64,000 bases of DNA, from assembly GCA_029378245.1 (NCBI GenBank), contig JARKIF010000008.1, positions 1,922,001 to 1,986,000 of the forward strand, in the 5' to 3' direction. Made by a program: the position numbers and the translations under genes. Numbering within the stretch: the stretch's first letter is position 1; every line of letters begins with the position of its first letter. The notes beneath the pieces are model-generated. The model did no database searches. It was not told the DNA's origin and worked only from the letters and a program-made list of their open reading frames with translations. Origin of the DNA: Roridomyces roridus. Lineage: Eukaryota; Basidiomycota; Agaricomycetes; Agaricales; Mycenaceae. This document shows, in pieces, positions 12,127 through 23,400 of this stretch.

Positions 12127-14237
12127 ATGGGCTGCGCAACGCTGTCTGGCTCGACATTGAACTTGACCTCCGACAACTCTCGCTCCAGGACCACTCGATT
12201 CTGGCTCGTCATCTTGGCCATCTGTTCTTCACTCTTTCTTGGGGCTCTTGAATTCGTAGGTAGACGCGCGCTCTTATTTAACCAATCTAACTTCTTCCTA
12301 GACCGCTGTGTCTACTGCGCTACCCACCATCGTCCAGTCGATCCCGGACTTTCCCTCCGAAGACTTTGTCTGGGTCGGATCCGCATATGCTTTGGCTGCA
12401 ACAGCGTTTCTTCCGATGAGCGGAAGTCTTGCTCAGGTGCTCAATCACTTTTCAAGTCGGGTAGCAGTGACTGACAATGTTCCTAGATCTTTGGGAGGCG
12501 ACCCGTCGTCATCGTTTCCCTTTTGGTATTCGCTATTGGAAGTACAATGTGCGGGGCGGCTTCAACACGGAATACTTTTCTCGCAGGAAGAAGTGTGTGT
12601 ATCGCTCAGTTCATCGGCTAAACTAACTATTTTGTAGCCATCCAAGGATTTGGTGGAGGAGGAATCCTTGCGTTGACGAGTATCATCATCGCAGACCTTG
12701 TTCCTCTCCAAGAACGCGGCATGTACAACGGACTCATGGGAATGTAAAGCCATCAGTCTCCTTCCTTTTCTCCTCCTGACGGATTGCAGAACGTGGAGTG
12801 TAGCAGCTGCTATTGGGCCAGTGATCGGGGGCATCCTAGCAGAAGCTTCGAGATGGAGGTGGCTGTTCTGTGAGTCTATTTCCGCTCGGATGGTCTTCTT
12901 CTGATATCCCGCAGATCTGAACCTGCCGATTTGCGGGTTCGTTCTCTGTTTGGTGATGCTGTTCCTGAATCTGCACACACCGCGGACCAGCCTCAGGGAG
13001 AAGCTGGCCCAATTCGACTGGATGTAGGTCCATGCTATCGTGTTATGGATAGATTTGATTCTTATCCCAAATTGCAGCGGAATTTCCATAATAGTTTCGA
13101 GCTCCGCTGCGTGGGTTATTGCGCTGACTTGGGCCGGGATCGTATATCCTTGGTCGTCTTTTCGCGTTCTGGTCCCATTCGTACTCGGATTGTGCGGGTT
13201 GGTCGCATTTTTTGCCTACGAGTTTTTCTGTGCCAAACACCCGATTGTAAGTCGTTTCCTTACCAGAGCGGTCAGCTTCTGACACATTCAGGTTTCTTTC
13301 GAATATCTATCGAATCGCACCAGCCTATCTGGGTAGGCCCTCCGGCTCACAATCCTTCCCTTCTGAGCGACTTCTAGGTACGCCCAGACTTTTATGATTC
13401 AGGCTGTAATTGTATCCTACATCTGTGAGTGCGTCTCGTTACTATCCGTCTCCAACTAACGTTGCCACAGACTACATGCCTATATACTTCCAAGCCTGCA
13501 AAGCAGCATCTCCCCGAGGCTCTGGTGTGGACCTCTTCGGTCTAGCCATGACCCTACCACCCTTTTCCATCCTTGGCGGAGCCAGCATCAAGATCTTCAC
13601 GTGCTACCGCCCACAGCTGTGGATCGGCTGGCTCCTCACCATCCTCTCCACGGGCATCCTCCTTCTCCTCAAAAGCGACTCTCCGCCTGGCATGTCCATC
13701 GGATTTGGCGTGTTGGCAGGTGCGGGCATGGGGGTAACGTACACGGCTACGTTCTTTCCCGTGCTTGCGCCTCTTTCCGTAGAATCAAATGCTCATGCCA
13801 TCTCCCTGGCTGTTTTCATGCGTTCATTTGCTCAGGTATCTCGTTTGTTCTTCGTTGAGACTGGATCTAATGCTTTCCAGGTGTGCGGTATTACGATCTG
13901 CGGTGCAGTCCTGCAAAACGGGCTGGAGAAAAACCTCCCCGCCGAGTTCCTCGTCTTGTTCCCTAGCGCACACGACCTCGCCTATGGCGCTGTAGCGGAA
14001 GTGAGCGGCTTGCCCGAACCGCTGAAGCAACAAGTTCAATCGGCGTTTGCGACCAGCCTCGAGCGCGTGTGGATTGCGCTCCTTGTCATGTCGTGTGCCG
14101 GGTTCCTGTGCTCGATACCTATGAAGGGCATATCGTTGCATGCTGGGCTGGATCGGAAGTGGGGAGTTGTTGAAGAATCGGAGGCGATGAAGGATGTGAC
14201 AACGGAGTCGGAGGAAGGGGCGATAGAAATGGCATGA
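12127..14237 (+). CDS. MFS multidrug/metabolite exporter (DHA2-like)
   Basis: A proton-coupled transporter of the major facilitator superfamily, probably plasma-membrane. The start follows CCCACC. After a short polar N-terminus come TM1 (FWLVILAICSSLFLGALEF) and the substrate motif TAVSTALPTIVQSIPDF, then WVGSAYALAATAFLP. Later come AIQGFGGGGILALTSIIIAD and WSVAAAIGPVIGGILAEA, which is the antiporter-type motif. The C-terminal half has more hydrophobic helices and ends in an acidic cytoplasmic tail (ESEEGAIEMA). There are about ten short introns; none of the expected segments seems lost. Its position beside oxygenases and reductases suits export of a metabolite or self-protection. Substrate is unknown. 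Confidence 0.87.
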
Positions 14238-14303
14238 ACTGTAAAATTGTAGCTGTAACCAAGATCGACAGGATCGACATGACGTAACACTTTCCGCTCT
14301 ACC

Positions 14304-15236
14304 ATGGCAAGAACCCATCCATGGTCGCTGAGATACCTTCGTCTGTGGCTCGTCACCAAATTTTTCCGTCTGGTTACTCGTGTTCAACTCTGGAGAGCCC
14401 CGTTGCCACCCTTCCATAACCCTCAAGTCATCCGCACCGAGAGGAACATTCCTTCGCGAGACCAGGGCCGCAGCATCCGTACTCGCTGGTATCGACCTGC
14501 CTCTGCTTCGCCCGACGAGGCTCTTCCCGTGCTCATCAACTTCCACGGCTCGGGCTTTATCCTGCCCATGATGCTCGGCCAGGAAGAGCCGTTCCTCCAT
14601 ATCGTGGCAGAACGCGCGAGGTGCCTCGTCATCGACGCGGATTATCGCAAGGCTCCAGAGAATCCATTTCCCCTACCATGCGAGGACGTGGAAGACGTTG
14701 CGTTGTATGTCCTCGCCCAGGTCCCACACACCACTATGTCCTTCAGCGGCTGGAGTGCAGGCGGGAACCTCGCTCTCGGGTTGGCAGTTCTCCTGGGCCC
14801 CGAACGCGTCCGATCTCTGCTGCTTTTCTACCCTTCGACGGCTGCGAAAGAGGATCGGGATGGCATACCGCCAGAGACGCGCATGGACAGTGGTTCTCCC
14901 ATGCCGCCAGGTGTGCTGAGGCACTTTGTCGACTGTTACATCCTCCCCGAGACCCCTCTTGACGACCTTCGGCTCTCTCCGGGATATGCCCCGACTGAAA
15001 GCATGCCCCGTCATATTTGGGCCGTTGCGGGCACTGCGGACCCTCTTTACACACCTTGCTCGACGATGATGAAGCGTTTGCAGCGCGAGGGCCATCCGGA
15101 TGCTGTTTTTCGGTCTCTGCCGTTTGCGGGACATGGATTTGTTCGCAGCATGGAGCCAGGGGGTACTCCGGACCCCAGAACGGATGAGGTTTATACAGAA
15201 GCGATAGAATTTCTTTGCAAGTCGATAGCCACGTGA
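14304..15236 (+). CDS. Alpha/beta-hydrolase fold-3 family esterase-like protein
   Basis: A single-exon protein of 310 residues, unusual here where most genes have introns. The oxyanion motif is HGSGF (the usual HGGG is altered), at about residue 79. The nucleophile elbow is GWSAGG (Ser about 155). The likely acid is in GTADPLY and the base in AGHGFV near the C-terminus, so a full Ser-Asp-His triad can be placed. This is the hormone-sensitive-lipase-like group that hydrolyses short-chain esters or lactones. It starts 66 bp after the MFS gene on the same strand. It may be a hydrolytic step in the neighbouring metabolic group; that is inference. Confidence 0.88.
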   Translation: MARTHPWSLRYLRLWLVTKFFRLVTRVQLWRAPLPPFHNPQVIRTERNIPSRDQGRSIRTRWYRPASASPDEALPVLINFHGSGFILPMMLGQEEPFLHIVAERARCLVIDADYRKAPENPFPLPCEDVEDVALYVLAQVPHTTMSFSGWSAGGNLALGLAVLLGPERVRSLLLFYPSTAAKEDRDGIPPETRMDSGSPMPPGVLRHFVDCYILPETPLDDLRLSPGYAPTESMPRHIWAVAGTADPLYTPCSTMMKRLQREGHPDAVFRSLPFAGHGFVRSMEPGGTPDPRTDEVYTEAIEFLCKSIAT

Positions 15237-15320
15237 TAAATAGAGCTTCTGTTCCCGACCAATGACCACCTTGTGAGTTTTCAGGACGGTTTACGCGTTT
15301 GCTTTTAACTAGATGAAAGA

Positions 15321-16594
15321 TGGGCTACTTCTCTTCCACCAGAGATCCTCGGCGACATCTTTTATTCACTCATCCCGCCAGTCGTGTTGGCTGGGTATGA
15401 TGTCCCGTCAGCCTGCTTTCCGTGGGTCTTGACCCATGTTTGCCGTCATTGGCGTAACTCGGCTCTCGCTTTCCCGAAACTCTGGGCTTCATCGACATCC
15501 GCCACACGGATGACAATGCAGAGCCCAATTCTGCGACCCATGATTTCGTCAAGACTTATTTGGAGCGATCTGGACGATGTCCTCTGAGACTTTGTCTGCG
15601 TTTCTCGGAGGGAGACGAAAGGATGCATCCCATTATGGAGACATTTCTCAGGGAAGCTGAGCGTTGGGAGGAAGTGTACCTCGATTCGCCCTCCTGCTTC
15701 ACTGTCGACGTGTTGAGCAAGGCTCGCGAAGACTTGGACGCCTACAACTTCCCCCTCCTCCGTCGCTTCAACTGCACTGCTTACGAGTTCTGTTCGGAAT
15801 ATCCGGATGGCGCCGTATTCCAATCGATCCCATTCGCCCAGCTCGACCGGTACCAGGAGTATGTGTGCTCGTGGCATATGGACCCAGAGCGTCTGTGGAA
15901 GATTGTCTCTCAACTTGCCCAGGCGGACACGTTGCGCATAGCTATCCCGAGTGCCAGCGAGTCAGTAATCAAACTGCCTCGCCTGCGAAGCGCTTTTTTG
16001 GCGGTAGATACTTATGAAGCTACCCATCTGACGATGGACCAAGTCCTTGCGTGTTTCGATATGCCGCAGGTGGAATTTCTTTATCTTGACATCCCGCGGT
16101 CGTCATTTATCGGAGTTGACGTACTTTGCCCCGTCCCCAAGCAGTTTCAAAACCTCAAAGCTCTACGACTGTGCGGATCGCAGCAAGTCTCCAACGGGGC
16201 CTTGACCTGCATCCTCTCTCACATAGGGACATTGACGGATTTTGGGATCGAGCTGTACTACACCAATACAGACGCCCGACACCTCCTTGGGCTCCTCAGA
16301 CCCAAACCCAACTCGATCCTGCTTCCCAGATTGCAGGCCCTGCGGATTACACCTCCGGGAGAGGAAGGCATCGTCGACGAGCTGCTCGGCATGCTGCGGG
16401 AACGATTTGGGGGCGTCAAAGGCCTCGAGTTTTCTCGGCTGCGCCTCTTTTCGGTGTATCATCCGGCGTCGCGGGATGCCTTGCCGGACGCAATCCTGGA
16501 TGAGCTCCAATCTCTCAAGGCTCAAGAGGGTTGGGATATCCGCGTAGACCAGAGATGGCATGGCGATTTTTGGGAGAACGAAGTTTTCTTGTAA
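15321..16594 (+). pseudogene. F-box/LRR-like protein gene, apparently broken
   Basis: The N-terminal part reads LPPEILGDIF and then VCRHWRNSALAFPKLWAS, a typical agaricomycete F-box-like start. No in-frame ATG precedes it: a TAA lies just upstream, and the one short upstream exon tried (ATGACCACCTT plus GTGAGT) does not join in frame. At about 15494 the frame must shift by one base to continue into IDIRHTDDNAEPNS and the long open part that ends at 16594. That long part (about 344 residues) is intact and contains weak leucine-rich strands. Either this is a young pseudogene or there is a base missing in the sequence. F-box proteins act as substrate receptors of SCF ubiquitin ligases. Confidence 0.65.
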
Positions 16595-17043
16595 ACTCGC
16601 ACCCGAGGTGTCGTCTTTCCCTGACCGCCAGCAACCCGTTGTGACGTTTTTGGTGTCAGACTGTCGCTCAACGCAATACGTCTGGAATTCATCCCAGCGG
16701 CGTCGGTCGCTCCGAGGACGATCTCGAGGCTGGCAACGGGTGCATTCTCATGGACCTGGACCTATCAGTCACGACCGTGTTTCAGTGCGATCAGCTGAAC
16801 TTCAGGCACGCCTCGTCCTTGGGTCTGTAGCAATTCCAGAGACTACTCTTCATTGTACATAGTGTGTCCTGTAATTCCAGTACATGAAAAAATGGGTCGC
16901 CGTGATCTTCCGAGTCGTGAAATTTTGCGGAGTTGATCCGGCAATACCTTTTATTTATGACCTAGACCTTCCTCCGCGCTCCAGTGCCTTATCCGCCACA
17001 TTCCTTCCTTCCTTCAGCTCTCTCGAGGACCTCTGCAAACAAA
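16595..17043. other. Intergenic; no gene recognised
   Basis: Between the F-box gene and the next start. Nothing coding is seen. It should hold the promoter of the gene at 17044. Confidence 0.5.
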
Positions 17044-17970
17044 ATGGCTCCCTGGGGCGGCCCATCCACGAGCAACAACTCCCGTACCCCACCGCTAAAA
17101 CCGCCAGGAATAATCAAATTGCCTGCGCCCTTTCCAGAAGAGGAGGAGGAGGAGGATTCACCAGAAAGCCTCGTCGCTGCCCTGCGTCTGCGAGACGACT
17201 CGACGGCCTCCTTACCAGCTCTACCAGCCAGTCGCCCTGTCCCAGAGCGCACATTGTCTCGACGCACGAGCACGAGCACCTCTTCTCTAAACGTCAAATT
17301 CGCACCACTACCGCAGCTGGCACCGCGGAAACGGCGGTCGACGACACCGTTGGGCGTGGCTTCGAGGGGTGCTATTATGCGGAGACGAAGAGCTGGGACG
17401 CCTGGGTTCGATATGAATGGCGACCCGATTCAGCTGCCGCCCGTTCCCCCGGTGTGGACCCAGGAGGAGATTGAGCGCCATACGCAGCGCATTATGGCTG
17501 AGAGGAATGGACTGGGGAGGATGACCGCTGCGCATGGGAATGAAGTCGACGATCCGTTTTCGTCGTTGGGCAGGTTCGTCAAGGGTGTTTGGCGCAAGGT
17601 GAACAAGCCTGGGTCTGGGGAGGGGCATAGGGATGGCCTTGGGAATGGACACACAACAATCGTCGAAGGCGGGATGGTGGTCGCAGAGCGTACCGTCCTG
17701 GCCCCGATATCAGGGGACAATATAGCTTCCCCAGAGGAAGTGGGTGGGGTATGGGAGGAGGAGGTCGGGGACCGATTCCTCAATATCAGCCAGACGGAGA
17801 CCATCGTCGAGGGACAATTCCCGTGGTCGGCTGCTCAGCTCAAACCCGACGAGGACCGCGAGTCCACGAGCGACGACGGCAGCGGGAAGGAGCATAACTT
17901 GTCATCGACCGAGGGCACCGAGGAGGGCTCGTCCACTCAGGACAGCTACACTGTAGAATCGGAGAGGTGA
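17044..17970 (+). CDS. Uncharacterised acidic, low-complexity protein
   Basis: A single-exon ORF of 308 residues from the ATG in an AAAATGGCTCC context; a more distal in-frame ATG at 16984 is less well placed. I do not recognise a domain. The N-terminus is proline-rich with a run of glutamates (residues about 36-41). A basic patch RKRRST...RRRR lies near residue 100. A more ordered segment follows (GTPGFDMNGDPIQLPPVPPV, then WTQEEIERHTQRIMAERNG). The C-terminal third is Ser/Glu/Thr-rich and acidic. Composition suggests an intrinsically disordered, possibly nuclear or regulatory protein. The long uninterrupted frame, good start context and length make it likely to be real. Confidence 0.7.
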   Translation: MAPWGGPSTSNNSRTPPLKPPGIIKLPAPFPEEEEEEDSPESLVAALRLRDDSTASLPALPASRPVPERTLSRRTSTSTSSLNVKFAPLPQLAPRKRRSTTPLGVASRGAIMRRRRAGTPGFDMNGDPIQLPPVPPVWTQEEIERHTQRIMAERNGLGRMTAAHGNEVDDPFSSLGRFVKGVWRKVNKPGSGEGHRDGLGNGHTTIVEGGMVVAERTVLAPISGDNIASPEEVGGVWEEEVGDRFLNISQTETIVEGQFPWSAAQLKPDEDRESTSDDGSGKEHNLSSTEGTEEGSSTQDSYTVESER

Positions 17971-18139
17971 CCACACGCTATACAGACACTACCCCTACTA
18001 CATATTATACTTATATCATATCGCACTCACTCAGTCTCCCTCTTTTCATCTTTTGGCTACGTACTCAGGAATTAATCTCGCTTTCATTGAAGTGTCGACG
18101 CGAAACTATGCAAACCCAAACTGAGCCAATGCACCCTAG

Positions 18140-18640
18140 GAATTCTCGCCTCTGCTGTGACGGGCGTAGACAGCGCACTGGATGCGGTGCGACGATATTG
18201 GTCTTGACACCGCCCGAGATGACCTGTACGAGGTCGAGTAACTGCCAGAAGACGGTGGCTTACATTCAGGACATGAATACTGCAGCCAATGTCCTAAATT
18301 AGCTTCGGTTTCGGAGTTGCAAAGAGACACTCACTTGAGAATGGGCATAATCCCGGAAACGCTCCCGATACCTACGGCCAGAGGTGCTGAGGAGGGGAAC
18401 AGATTCTTGGACCATGCACACTGGGGCGAAGACGAAAAACGCGCGAACTGCGGACGTGTCCATATGTCTGTTGCTGCCACAGAGCCGAGCTCACGCATTG
18501 CTCACAAGGATATCCATGCAGCCTCCCCCTCGTTCTACTGGCGACCTCGAATGGCATTCACGTCCGTTACATCCAGAACAAGAGTTTCGATTCCTAGAGC
18601 AGAGAGGTCTTCCATGGATTCGGAGTGCTAGTCTAGGCCT
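18140..18640 (-). pseudogene. SDR pseudogene, decayed paralogue of the gene at 19036-20119
   Basis: Read on the minus strand, it shows pieces that match the intact neighbour in the same order. These are ESMEDLSALGIETLVLDVTD (neighbour: ESMQDLSALGIEVLSLDVTD), MDILVSNA, then VCMVQESVPLL, then ISGGVKTNIVAPH (neighbour: ITGGVKSNIVKPH). In-frame stops and frame changes separate them, and the N-terminal Rossmann motif and the catalytic YxxxK region are missing or unreadable. A duplicated and then lost gene copy is the simplest reading. Confidence 0.75.
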
Positions 18641-19035
18641 GTAGCGTTGAGTGCAGACTTCCGGGGGAGGGAGGGGAGACGCTTGTTTCTTTTTGAGGCC
18701 GTGGTGGAGAGAGGCGAGAGGCGACAAGAGACAGGACAGGACTTGCAAAGCGCTATTGCAGAGTTCATGCTCCCGGCTATCAAACGAGTGTCAAGAAGTC
18801 GTTCCTGAGGCCTGGATGGCAGAACATTTGCAGCAAGACATCGTGGAATGTGGGTGCATGAAGAAGAAGAGGCCGGGGTTGCCGGCATGATCGTCGATTT
18901 TCTGCAGAATTTGAAGTGTACTGCTAAACCCTCTTATCCTTCGCCCTCCCTCGCAGATTCAAGCTAAAAGCCAAGAACCCGAATTTCTTTTGCATGAACC
19001 AATCCTATTTCCAAGTTTATTTTCATGGGCGTTAT
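18641..19035. other. Intergenic; no gene recognised
   Basis: Lies between the SDR pseudogene and the 3' end of the intact SDR. No N-terminal SDR exon of the pseudogene could be found here. Confidence 0.5.
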
Positions 19036-20119
19036 TTATGCATTACAGAAACTCACAAATGCAGTCCTCCACAAGAAGGTATCAACCAACCAACACAACA
19101 GAGCGTTCTTGGCGGTCCAGAGCCATGCACGAGGGCGCGTTTTGATGGCTTCTGCGACGACGGTGCGGGCGTACTCGGCGGTGTGAGTGGCGTCCTCTAG
19201 TAATTCTTCACGTAAGAATTATATTGGACTTGCGGGGAGGAACGGACGTTGAGATACGGTGATGCGCTGTTTTTGATAGACTTGTTCCATAGATTTGTAA
19301 AGAGATGTGTCTGGGATTGTATGTGGCTTTACGATGTTGCTTTTAACGCCGCCGGTGATGACCTGTTGAAGGGTGAGATGTCGGTCCAATAGAAACTGGG
19401 AGGTTTACATTCAACACGTTGATGCTAAGAAGATTTTAGTTGTATTCAATTCCAATGGAAAATATGCCTACTCGAATGGCGCGAGCTCGACGCGGAGTGT
19501 ATTACCAAATGCGTGGAGGGCAGCCTTGCTTGTGTTGTAGGCTGCGCTGAAGGGCACGGGCATGATCCCTGACACACTCCCGATGTTGACGATGCACCCG
19601 CGGCCAGAGGCAATAAGAAGAGAGACAAACTCTTGTACCATGCATATTGGCGCAAATAGATTTACCTCAAAGAGCGCTCGGACGGCGGACATGTCCATGT
19701 CGATCGCTGCGACGGGGTATGCTGTTGAAATGATAAGAGGTGGGTTTGTGATATAGAGATACGTACCGTGTCCTCTGGTAATATTCTTGTTTTGCAACGA
19801 AGAGGGAGCGAGGCAGGCTTACGCATTGTTGACGAGAATGTCAAGCTTACCGCCCGTCCGAGTAGCAATTTCATCTCTTGTGCTCCGGATGGCTTGGATG
19901 TCTGTTACATCGAGTGAAAGTACTTCGATTCCAAGCGCAGAGAGATCCTGCATGGACTCGACCGTCCGAGAAGTCGCAAAGACGCGGAGACCTTTAAATC
20001 AAGTTGAAATGTGGCTGACAAAGTGGGATTGAGCAACCTTTGGCATGAAACTCTTTTGCTAAGGCAGAACCAATGCCGCCGGTGCTGCATCCCGTGATGA
20101 GTACCGTCTTGTCAGTCAT
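19036..20119 (-). CDS. Short-chain dehydrogenase, 1-acyl-DHAP reductase-like
   Basis: Minus-strand SDR starting MTDKTVLITGCSTGGIGSAL, with the NADPH-binding TGxxxGxG motif. It continues with VFATSRTVESMQDLSALG, DILVNNA, the catalytic YNTSK, and ITGGVKSNIV. The last exon reads EDATHTAEYARTVVAEAI through a Trp-rich hydrophobic tail and stops at 19036. The pattern is that of Ayr1-like NADPH-dependent 1-acyldihydroxyacetone-phosphate reductases on lipid droplets or ER. An in-frame TAA at 19219-19221 must be removed by splicing; a 51-nt intron 19197-19247 with donor GTCCGT does so and keeps frame. If that intron is not used, the protein ends early. A pseudogene copy lies just downstream. Confidence 0.75.
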
Positions 20120-20483
20120 CGGGTCGGCGGCAACTGTGGGCGCAAGAGAGAACAAGGCGGATCAACACAGTCGATCTTGCTTACTGTCCCGAGTCTCCGA
20201 GACAGTCATCTCAGCCGTATTACATGGAATGAAATCGGCGGGAAACGGACGCGTTTTTTCGCAGAAAATCTTGCATTTTCGTGAGGTTGTGTGGTACCTG
20301 GTGGCCAGGAGCGTCGGCCGGCAGATACTAGAGAAGAACCGGAGTTGATCGACGAAATCGAAACCAAAGATGGAAGTTTTCTCACGTAATGCCCCACGAC
20401 TCACTGCGGCTTCTTCAATGACTTAATTGTGGATCGGTCTAACCACAGCCATGTCCTTGGTCCTCTCTTGACCGAATACTGCC
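20120..20483. promoter_or_regulatory. Divergent promoter region between SDR and flippase
   Basis: A 364-bp space between two genes transcribed away from each other, so both promoters should lie here. No clear TATA box was identified. Confidence 0.45.
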
Positions 20484-23400
20484 ATGCCACCGACCAAGAA
20501 GTCTAGGGCCGCTCGATGGTTCTACAACGTTTCCCGCTTCAACGTCGCCGCCCTCTTCTCCACCAAACACGAGCCAGGACCTAAACGCACCGTCTTCGTT
20601 AATGAGGTCCTGCCCTCAGACTACTACGGTCCAAAGGGCAAGCTCAAGAAGGAATACGTCTACACACCCAACCAAGTAATCACCTCAAAGTACACTGTAA
20701 TAACATTCGTCCCAAGAAATCTCCTCGAGCAGTTTCGCCGAGTAGCAAACGTGTATGTGCTTCACTTTATTCATTGAGCCGCCTAAATCTCGTCTAGCTT
20801 CTTCCTGGGTATTGCAATCCTCCAGTTCTTTAACGAATTCTCCACCATCTCGCCGGGACTCGTCATCTTCCCACTCCTCGTTGTGCTAGCCATCACTGCC
20901 GGCAAGGATGCGTACGAAGACACCAAGCGTCACCAGTCCGATGCCAAGGTCAACCACGCTCTCGTCCACGTCCTACACTCTCCAGGTTGGGTCAATCCCA
21001 ACCAGATGCTCCCAAAGGCACGCACTTTCGTCAGGGGCGTCCGGAGTTTGGTCCACAAGAAGCCTGGTGCGGAGGACGATGAGAAATCTGGAGGCGAAGC
21101 CTGGCGCCAGACGTTCTGGGAGGACGTCCGCGTCGGGGACTTTGTGCGTATTCTCGACGACGAGCCAATCCCTGCCGACATCCTCATCTGCGCCACTTCC
21201 GAGGACGAAAACGTCGCGTTCATAGAGACCAAGAATCTCGACGGCGAGACCAATCTCAAATCACGGCATGGCGTTCCTGCTCTCGCCCACCTCTGCGATG
21301 CCGCCGCGTGTACCTCGCCGGAAAACGCGTTGCGGGTTGACTGCGAGCGGCCGGACAACAACATGTACCGGCTGAACGCCACTGTTCATGTCGGCGACAA
21401 GACAGAGCCCGTGGACATGTCCATGACACTCCTCCGTGGGACAGTTCTGCGCAACACGCGCTGGGTTATCGGCCTCGTGCTCTTCACAGGCGAGGACACG
21501 AAGATTGTCCTCAACTCGAGTGGCACGCCCAGCAAACGCTCAAAGGTCGAACGGCAGATGAACCCGCAGGTGGGCGTCAACTTGACTATACTCGCTGCCA
21601 TGGCCATCGTCTGCGGCGCCGCCGACTCACACCTCGAGAAACGGTACTTCCCGGAATTCGCTCCTTGGCTGTACGACGACATCAGGAGTGACGACAACCC
21701 ATCGATCAACGGCCTCGTTACGTGGGCTTTTGCTCTCATCACGTTCCAGAACATCGTCCCCATCTCGCTGTACATCTCCATCGAATTTGTGCGGACGTGC
21801 CAGGCGCTCTTCATCTACTTTGACTATGAGATGTATTACAAGAAGACGGGACAGGCGACGCTGGCACGGACTTGGAATTTGTCGGATGATTTGGGCCAGA
21901 TTGAGTACATCTTCTCGGACAAGACGGGGACATTGACGCAGGTCCGTACTTTTTCCCGTGCATTTTTTGAATGAAAGCTAATCGAACCAGAATTCCATGG
22001 TATTCCGCGAGTGCTCGATAGGCGGAAGGGTTTATTCTGGGAATCCAACCCCAGAGGAGCATTCGTCTTCGGGCGATTCCTCCACCGTCCGTCCCAGCGG
22101 CAGCAACAACAACTCCCCATCCAGCTCTCCCCGCTTCAGCGACCCAGCCCTCACAGCCGACCTCGCTGCCGCACTCCATCCCAGCCCTGGGGACCAACCA
22201 CACGCTCGCACGCTCCACGGCTTCTTCTCCGTGCTCTCACTTTGCCACAGCGTCCTTGCTGCGCGTGACACTGATAACCCTGACAGCACAATCACATACA
22301 AGGCTCAAAGCCCGGATGAGGCTGCGCTCGTCCAAGCTGCTGCGGATGCCGGCTACGTGTTCCTAGGACGCGAGCGCGAGGTGATGCTGTTGCGGACGCC
22401 GTTTTGCGGTGAGGGGGAGGTGGAGCGGTGGGAGTTGGTCAATGTTTTGGAGTTCACGAGCGCGAGAAAGAGGATGAGTGTTGTTGTGAGGAAGCTTTCT
22501 GGGCCTGGTGATGACGAGGGCGGCAAGTTGTTCTTGTTGACCAAGGGTGCGGATAACGTTGTCTTCGAGCGTTTGACGCGGGGGCAAGGGTCGCAGGAAG
22601 CGTTGAAGAAGGAGACGGAGCAGCATTTGGATGAGTTTGCGAGCAATGGATTGAGGACATTGACCTTGGCGTACAAAGTCCTGAATGGTTCGTCTATCTT
22701 GCCAACTTCTTATTCCATTGCTAACGAGAATCTACAGAGGAAGAGCATGCTGTGTGGAACGAGCGCTACCATGAAGCTACTGTCGCACTGGAAGGCCGTG
22801 ATGACCTCGTCGAGGCTGTTTCAGATGAGATTGAGCATGATCTGCGGCTGTTGGGTGCTACTGCCATCGAGGACAAGTTGCAGGATGGCGTCCCGGAGAC
22901 GATAGCGGACTTGAAACGCGCGGGTATCAAGGTTTGGGTGGCCACTGGGGATAAACTCGAGACGGCCATCGGTAAGCACCTTGGGAGTTATTTTGGCTTG
23001 TTTACTGATGAGCCTTGCAGCAATTGGCCACAGCACGAATCTCATTGGCCCAGAATCCAATATCATCATCTTGCGCGACGGTGACGAGGGATCGCGTCCC
23101 GTCGCTGACCAGCTGGTTCGGGCTGTCCAGGACTTCTTCCCCGACAGCGGCATTCTGGACAACGCGGGTGTGGTGATTCCCCCTGTTGCTCGCCGTTCAT
23201 TCTCCGCACAAGAGCGCCCCCACCCACTCAGACGACTCACCACGGGTGTTTCGTCCATCGTGGGTGCGAACAACGGCACCCGCCCCGGTGGGTTCGTTCT
23301 GGTGGTGGATGGGACTGCGCTGGGTCATGCACTTGCTGACGAGCAGAACAAGAATCTGCTGCTGAGGTTAGCGATGCAATGCGAAGCTGTGATTTGTTGT

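Noticed and set aside
13824..14600. 258-residue minus-strand ORF
   Set aside because: Antisense to the MFS 3' end and the hydrolase; no family features. A shadow of GC-rich coding DNA.
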